Shown here: piece by piece, positions 5,152 through 9,412 of the stretch
Layout of the letters: the number at the start of each line of letters is the position of its first letter
Numbering within the stretch: position 1 is the first letter of the stretch
Assembly (NCBI GenBank): GCA_029858605.1
Contig: JAOUET010000061.1
Coordinates: 1 to 9,412 of the forward strand
DNA from: Coriobacteriia bacterium
GTDB taxonomy: Bacteria > Actinomycetota > Coriobacteriia > Anaerosomatales > JAENZW01
Direction of reading: 5' to 3'
DNA: 9,412 bases
Made by a program: the position numbers and the translations under genes
The notes under the pieces: generated by a model
What the model was told of the DNA's origin: nothing
What the model saw: the letters and a program-made list of their open reading frames with translations, nothing else
The model's database searches: none

Positions 5152-6648
5152 CTACATATACTCGTCGACGTCCACGTTGAGCAGGACGGGGTCGAGCGAG
5201 CGCCCGATGGACAGCTCGACGTCCTCGGACAGGTCTATGTCTCGCGACTCTATCATTGTGCCCTCCGAGTCGGCGATTACACGCACGACCGGGCGAAGCA
5301 TGTCTTTCCCGCTCGGGCGGACAACGATCGCCGTGGATCCGTCCGACAGGCGCACGACCGACCTCGGCGGGTACACGCCGAGCATGCTCACGAACATCCT
5401 CACGAGGGTCGCGTCGACCGCCGCGCCAGCACCCTGCACGAGAAGCCCCATCGCCTCGTCCTGCACGCGAGCCGCGCTGTAGGAGCGACGGGACGTCATC
5501 GCGTCGTATGCGTCGGCAATGGCGACGATGCGGGACGAGAGGTGCTGAAGGCGTCGCGGTGTCCGAACTGGGTAGCCGCTGCCGTCGTAGCGCATGTGGT
5601 GCTCGAGGATGATGACGATTGCCGAACGGTCCAAACCCGGTATCGCTGCCGCTTGTTCGGCCCCGCGCACCGGATGCTGTCTCACGAGCGCCCACTCTTC
5701 GGCGTTCAGGGCCCCGGGCTTGTTGAGAATCGAGAGATCCACGGTCATCTTGCCGATGTCGTGGAGCAAGCCTCCGGTGCCCAGAGACGACATGAAACGG
5801 TAGTCGCTGCTGACCATCGACCCTAGAGCGAGTCCTAGGATCGCCACGTTCGCGCTGTGGTAGAACGTGTACTCGTCGTAGTTCTTAAGACCCGCGAGCT
5901 CCAGCATCGCATAGCGGTTGGCCAGCACGTTGTCCACCAGGCTGCGAACGACACCCTTGACGCGATTCGAGCTCACCACCCTGTTGCGCCGGATAAGTGC
6001 GTCGATCTCGCGTACGAGCTCGAGAGCGCCGGTATAGGACTCGCGTGCGGCTTCCTCATCCTCGGCTCCTACCTCGGGTCGTTCGTACACGCGCACGGTG
6101 CCGATCTCCACATGCGGGATGTTCGCCTCGGTAGCCATCCGCTGGAGCCCACCGTTTTGTTCCACTTCAAAGGAGTCCGCGGCGAGCAGTGCGATCGCGC
6201 GCGCTAGCTCATCGAAGGTGAGCCCTTGTCGAAACACGAGGCTTCCCGCACCGATGCTCGTGAGCTCCCGGATGAGCTGATCGAACAGGATGCTGTCCTC
6301 TGGAAGCAACTGCTCGCCGAGAAGCAGTTCGCCCTCGAAGAACGCGAGTTCGACGTCGACGCCCTCATCGTGGTATCGGTCGATGACCTCCTTCAGCGCG
6401 CGCACGCCGTCGCTGGTGGCAGGGTGGTCGATCGGATAGAAGCGTGCCGTCCTGCGCCCCGAGTAGAGACGTGTGAGCAGGTCTCGAGCACGCTGCACCT
6501 GCCGCGCGGAGTACAGCATGCCGATGCGGGCAGTCGTCTCATCGAGGATCTCGCCTGCCTCGACCGAGCCGCCGAGAGTCTCGGACGCCGGCTCTCTGGG
6601 CTCGGCGGGGTACTCATCGGGTGTGACGTCGCGCGGTTCGTCACTCAT
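5152..6648 (-). CDS. HD-GYP domain cyclic-di-GMP phosphodiesterase with N-terminal module shared with the HEAT protein
   Basis: 498 aa, predicted cytoplasmic. Residues 1-45 are an acidic, Pro/Glu-rich tail. Residues about 52-186 form a module matching the N-terminus of the neighbouring HEAT protein (key motifs FYP, LLLGE, FDQLIREL, RQGLT). The HD-GYP domain covers about 235-425 with the expected metal and signature residues: H264 (YHSANVA), H296-D297 (LLHDIGK), QHP at 324-326, H350-H351, and DGSGYP at 355-360, then SSRIVAIADAYDAM. Its HH-x-R-x-DG-x-GYP motif is intact with Met in place of the usual Glu after HH. The C-terminal 425-498 is a small beta-rich domain often seen after HD-GYP. Intact ligands suggest an active enzyme degrading c-di-GMP (or a related cyclic dinucleotide), with the N-terminal module as input or docking part. 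The ATG start at 6648 lies 8 nt inside the upstream gene, with AGGAGG 9 nt before it. Confidence 0.95.
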   Translation of the reverse strand: MSDEPRDVTPDEYPAEPREPASETLGGSVEAGEILDETTARIGMLYSARQVQRARDLLTRLYSGRRTARFYPIDHPATSDGVRALKEVIDRYHDEGVDVELAFFEGELLLGEQLLPEDSILFDQLIRELTSIGAGSLVFRQGLTFDELARAIALLAADSFEVEQNGGLQRMATEANIPHVEIGTVRVYERPEVGAEDEEAARESYTGALELVREIDALIRRNRVVSSNRVKGVVRSLVDNVLANRYAMLELAGLKNYDEYTFYHSANVAILGLALGSMVSSDYRFMSSLGTGGLLHDIGKMTVDLSILNKPGALNAEEWALVRQHPVRGAEQAAAIPGLDRSAIVIILEHHMRYDGSGYPVRTPRRLQHLSSRIVAIADAYDAMTSRRSYSAARVQDEAMGLLVQGAGAAVDATLVRMFVSMLGVYPPRSVVRLSDGSTAIVVRPSGKDMLRPVVRVIADSEGTMIESRDIDLSEDVELSIGRSLDPVLLNVDVDEYM

Positions 6649-8806
6649 GCTTCTGCCCCTCCTCGCCCGTCCTGGAGGCGGTCTTGATCGTGGTGATGGC
6701 CATCTCGGCGGCGGACTTCAGCTCCTTGGTCCGGCTCGACCCGATGATGCTGCGTCGTCCTGCGAGAGATTCCAGCAGCGGCAGTGAGTCGCGCGCGCCC
6801 ATTCGGCCCAGCGCCTCGATTGCCTCCACGCGAGGGCCGTTCTCGCGGTTGCCGCGACCCTCGCCGGCGGCCACGCGCTGCAGAGCGTCCACCGCACCAC
6901 GCAGCTGGGTGGCTCCAAGGAAGCGCGCGGCGAGCTGGACGTTTTGCGCGTCAGAATCATCCAGTGCCGCAATCAGCATCTTGTTGGCAAGGCTGTCCGG
7001 CACGCCGGACAATGCCCTGATCGTCTCGCGCCGGACTCGATCGTCGGAATGCCGCAGTGTACGCTCGAGGGCCGGCAGGATCTCCGGCCTCCGGGTTCTT
7101 CCCAGAATCGCGACGACGTTGCGCACCACATACCAGCGCGGGTCCGTTACACGCTGCGCCAGCTCATCGATGAAGCTCGGGGCCAGCTCGGAGATGAGAT
7201 CGATGAGGGCCTTCCGCGCTGCCATGTCGGGTTCGTCGGCAAGCACTTCCAGAAGCGGGTCGATCGCCTGCGAGCCAAGCACCTCCAGTAGTCGCCGGCA
7301 TGCGTCGTACTCCGGAGTACCCTGGCGATACATGCGCATCGCATTCGTGACTTCACGCATGGCATCGGCGTCTGCGAGCTTCCGGAGCACGCCGACGATC
7401 CGGTCGCGGCGCACGGCCTCCAAGTCCTGCTCGCGCGCGGCCGCCATCAGGCTCTCCGCCGCGTCCGACGCGACCTCGTACTCGCCCCGGTCGATGAGCA
7501 CCTCGATCATGTCCTCGAGAAGCGCCATCATCGCGGTGAAAGCAGGCCCGCGCGTGTCGACGGCGACGAGAGTGACGAGAGAGCGCACTACGTCCCCGTC
7601 GGTGACTCCCCTGCGTGACTCTTCCTGGAGCCTGACTACTTCGGGGTCGTCCTTGAAGCGCGTGGCTACCGTCGTGGGTGCGAGATCCAGAAGCTTCAGG
7701 ATGCCCTCCGAATCCTGCTCCTCGGTCGCCGCGCGTCCGCCCGGCGCGACGGTGAGCCGGCTCGGGGAAGCCTGCTCGAAGACCTCGGCGATGCTCTCCT
7801 CATCCATGCCCTGCGTGCGCATCGCGGCACCGGCCGCGTTGAACACCTCATCTCGTTCGGCAAGGCTGATCAGGGCAAGGTAGCGTATGGCACGTGCGAG
7901 TCCCTCGGCGTCCAACTCGCTCAGCGCGAACGACTCGACTAGGCTCTGGCAGGCTTCGTCGACATCGATCTGCCGAACAACCGCGGCGACAGCGTTGTCG
8001 CTTCTCGCGCCAGGCAACACGTGCTCGGCCAGTAGCTGGCGGCGCACGTTCGGTTCGAGATCCTCGAGGGCTTCGCGCAACGCCCGATAGAGAGAGCCCC
8101 GGCGTTCTTGCTTCTGCTGCGCGACAACGTGTGCCATCTCTTCGAGTCGCTCTGCAGCCGCCGCGATGCCGGAAGCGACAATGGTTGCCGACAGGAACGG
8201 GCCGACGGCCTTCGGATCCTCGATCACGCGAACGAGAAGGCGTTGCTCGCGTGGCTTGCTGCCGTACGCCTCCGCGAGAAGCCGATCGATACTGCTCGGC
8301 GCCGGTGGCCACGCTTCGCTCTCCGGGACTTCTGCCCCCTCGCCGGTTGAATCGACGATGCGTGCCGCAGTCTCCTTGACGGTCACGCAGTCGACGCCCA
8401 GATCCCACAAGCGCGCCTCAAACCCACCGACCTCGGCGACCTCGCTCGGAGAGTGTGCCAGCACGCCGAGGAAATGCAGTATGTCCTCGGCAGTCGCGCC
8501 GGTGTGGAACCGGACTTCAGCAAGGTTGCGGTTGTAGAGTTCCCGTGCGAAGGCGTCGAAGGCAGGCTGACCCTCGAACACCGGGTAGTCGCCGAAGTAC
8601 AGGGCGCTCTTGGTGACGGCCAACCGCATGTCGGACCCGCCCCTCAGCACGCCGCGCAGCACGCCGACAGCTTCCTGGGCGTTCTCGCGTGGGATGCTGC
8701 TCGCGCGCGGGTAGAGGAGCACGGCCTTCAGCGTGACGACCAGCTGCTTGACGAACCTCTCGACAGGGATCGGAACGTGTGCCGACTCGGCCTGTCCGTT
8801 GGGCAC
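6641..8806 (-). CDS. HEAT-repeat protein with N-terminal signalling module
   Basis: 721 aa, no signal peptide or membrane helix, so probably cytoplasmic. Residues about 15-146 are the module shared with the HD-GYP protein (LYPRAS, ALYFGDYPV, FDAFAREL, HTGAT). Residues 150-500 are mostly helical, acidic and without a recognised domain. Residues about 505-705 are HEAT-like helix pairs, for example DPLLEVLADEPDMAARKAL, WYVVRNVVAILGR, RVRRETIRALSGV, NVQLAARFLG and RVEAIEALGRMGARDSLPLL. Such repeats usually hold partner proteins, so a scaffold or regulator of the HD-GYP enzyme is likely. It is the first gene of the operon; start is GTG at 8806 with GGAGG 6 nt upstream, and its TGA overlaps the HD-GYP gene by 8 nt. 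No enzymatic motif was seen. Confidence 0.93.
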   Translation of the reverse strand: MPNGQAESAHVPIPVERFVKQLVVTLKAVLLYPRASSIPRENAQEAVGVLRGVLRGGSDMRLAVTKSALYFGDYPVFEGQPAFDAFARELYNRNLAEVRFHTGATAEDILHFLGVLAHSPSEVAEVGGFEARLWDLGVDCVTVKETAARIVDSTGEGAEVPESEAWPPAPSSIDRLLAEAYGSKPREQRLLVRVIEDPKAVGPFLSATIVASGIAAAAERLEEMAHVVAQQKQERRGSLYRALREALEDLEPNVRRQLLAEHVLPGARSDNAVAAVVRQIDVDEACQSLVESFALSELDAEGLARAIRYLALISLAERDEVFNAAGAAMRTQGMDEESIAEVFEQASPSRLTVAPGGRAATEEQDSEGILKLLDLAPTTVATRFKDDPEVVRLQEESRRGVTDGDVVRSLVTLVAVDTRGPAFTAMMALLEDMIEVLIDRGEYEVASDAAESLMAAAREQDLEAVRRDRIVGVLRKLADADAMREVTNAMRMYRQGTPEYDACRRLLEVLGSQAIDPLLEVLADEPDMAARKALIDLISELAPSFIDELAQRVTDPRWYVVRNVVAILGRTRRPEILPALERTLRHSDDRVRRETIRALSGVPDSLANKMLIAALDDSDAQNVQLAARFLGATQLRGAVDALQRVAAGEGRGNRENGPRVEAIEALGRMGARDSLPLLESLAGRRSIIGSSRTKELKSAAEMAITTIKTASRTGEEGQKHE

Positions 8807-8851
8807 GATACTCCTCCCTCTCGCCTGCTCGCCTCGTGTCCCCAGCCCTCT

Positions 8852-8857
8852 ATTATA
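8852..8857 (-). promoter_or_regulatory. -10 box of the HEAT / HD-GYP / UPF0182 operon
   Basis: A perfect TATAAT on the minus strand, about 46 nt before the GTG start, giving a leader of roughly 40 nt that includes the ribosome site. It is flanked by GCCC and GGGC in inverted orientation (8845-8862). No TTGACA-like -35 is found at 15-18 bp; the only TTGAGG (8869-8874) is 11 bp away, too close. An activator or alternative recognition may be needed. Confidence 0.5.
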
Positions 8858-8881
8858 CGGGCACTACCCCTCAACGCCCGT
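8857..8881. repeat. inverted repeat between divergent promoters (candidate operator)
   Basis: ACGGGC (8857-8862) and GCCCGT (8876-8881) form a perfect 6-bp dyad with a 13-bp spacer; half-site centres are 19 bp apart. It lies exactly between the minus-strand -10 (8852-8857) and the plus-strand -10 (8892-8897), so one protein bound here could control both directions. In high-GC DNA such dyads also occur by chance. Confidence 0.35.
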
Positions 8882-8888
8882 GCGCCGA

Positions 8889-8897
8889 TGCTATCAT
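8889..8897 (+). promoter_or_regulatory. extended -10 promoter for maf, predicted leaderless
   Basis: TGCTATCAT on the plus strand is an extended -10 (TGn plus TATCAT). Transcription would begin 7-8 bases on, at 8904-8905, which is the A of the maf ATG. There is no Shine-Dalgarno sequence before this ATG, consistent with a leaderless message, common in actinobacteria. No good -35 is seen. Confidence 0.45.
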
Positions 8898-8904
8898 TCG
8901 CCGC

Positions 8905-9412
8905 ATGATCGCGGACGCACACCCACCCATCCTGCTCGCGTCGGCGTCACCGCGACGCCGACGCCTACTCGAGTGGCTCAGTGTGCCGTTCGCGACGACG
9001 AGCGTCGAGGTGGACGAGGAACTCGACTCGCCCCTCGCCTCGCATCCACCCTCCCTGGCCGCCCACCTCGCGGCAAGGAAGGCTCTCGCCGCCCGAAACC
9101 AGGGCGCCGGCGCGGCATCCTTGATTCTTTGTTTCGACACGATTGTGGTACTCGATTACCAGATTCTTGGAAAGCCGCGAGACGTCGACGAGGCCTGGTC
9201 CATGTTGAGAGCGCTCTCCGGTCGCACGCACGAAGTGGTGACCGGTGTCGCGATCCTGCCGCCCTCCGCCGAGGTGCCGCGCACGTTCTCGGTGACGACC
9301 AACGTTCGCATGAAGTCACTTGGCGACCTGGAGATCGAGTCGTGGATGGAACGTGGGGAGTTCATGACTTGCGCCGGCGCGTACAACATCGAGGGCCAGA
9401 TCGCCGAAGTGA
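8905..9412 (+). CDS. maf: Maf family nucleoside triphosphate pyrophosphatase (partial, 3' end outside window)
   Basis: 169 codons are present and the frame is still open at the window edge; family members are about 190-200 aa, so only the last few strands or helix are missing. Signature motifs are all there: LASASPRRRRLL (11-22), the phosphate-binding start; CFDTIVVLDYQILGKP (76-91) with the conserved Asp78 and Lys90; ALSGRTHEVVTGVAIL (103-118); and GAYNIEGQ (158-165). Maf proteins hydrolyse non-canonical or pyrimidine NTPs to NMP and pyrophosphate, acting in house-cleaning and linked to septum control. I cannot tell the dTTP/UTP from the m7GTP subtype with confidence. It is divergent from the HEAT operon and shares its promoter region. 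The ATG at 8905 fits the family N-terminus; the frame upstream has no better start. Confidence 0.95.
   Translation, partial: MIADAHPPILLASASPRRRRLLEWLSVPFATTSVEVDEELDSPLASHPPSLAAHLAARKALAARNQGAGAASLILCFDTIVVLDYQILGKPRDVDEAWSMLRALSGRTHEVVTGVAILPPSAEVPRTFSVTTNVRMKSLGDLEIESWMERGEFMTCAGAYNIEGQIAEV

Noticed and set aside
5108..5695. N-terminal extension of the UPF0182 protein to 1108 codons
   Set aside because: Arginine-rich, lies mostly within the HD-GYP gene in another frame, and the ATG at 5107 has a good ribosome site and the family's normal N-terminus.
4385..7883. Long plus-strand open frames opposite the operon (for example 4385-5482 and 6684-7883)
   Set aside because: Antisense to well-supported genes, Arg/Ser-rich low-information translations typical of GC-rich third-position bias; no family resemblance.

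Overview
This 9.4-kb window is high-GC bacterial DNA. Its gene families (a UPF0182 giant membrane protein, an actinobacterial-type double-psi beta-barrel wall protein, a holin-like YqjE-type membrane protein) point to an actinobacterium, perhaps from a Coriobacteriia-like or other deep lineage. That placement is inferred from family content and base composition; there is no rRNA in the window to confirm it. All identified genes but one are on the minus strand. The many long plus-strand open frames are arginine/serine-rich GC shadows.

Layout from right to left, which is the direction of transcription on the minus strand. (1) 8905-9412, plus strand: the start of a maf nucleotide pyrophosphatase, cut off by the window end. 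It is divergent from everything else and looks leaderless. (2) 8806-2369, minus strand: a tight three-gene operon. It encodes a 721-aa HEAT-repeat protein, an HD-GYP phosphodiesterase overlapping it by 8 nt, and a 912-aa UPF0182 seven-helix membrane protein 44 nt further on. The HEAT and HD-GYP proteins share the same N-terminal module, alignable without gaps over more than 110 residues, so they probably work in one signalling pathway. (3) 2368-1934: a 435-nt gene-free stretch. It holds an extended -10 promoter, a direct-repeat pair, two interleaved inverted repeats and a leader of about 320 nt with no recognised riboswitch. (4) 1933-1283, minus strand: a secreted RlpA-like double-psi beta-barrel protein, probably started at TTG. 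(5) 1128-106, minus strand: three overlapping small genes, namely a two-helix holin-like membrane protein, a 68-aa single-helix membrane protein and a 166-aa soluble protein. (6) 105-1: no gene recognised, two weak hairpins.

The most unusual item is the 166-aa protein at 106-606. It looks like the N-terminal domain of cyanophycin synthetase CphA1 existing alone, without the ATP-grasp and Mur-ligase domains. It keeps an HxxEH motif in the place where the CphA1 N-domain is reported to have a cryptic metallopeptidase-like site. Its translational coupling to two small membrane proteins suggests a membrane-associated hydrolase or binding module of unknown substrate. The right-hand operon reads as a c-di-GMP-type (HD-GYP) signalling cassette linked to a large membrane protein of unknown function.
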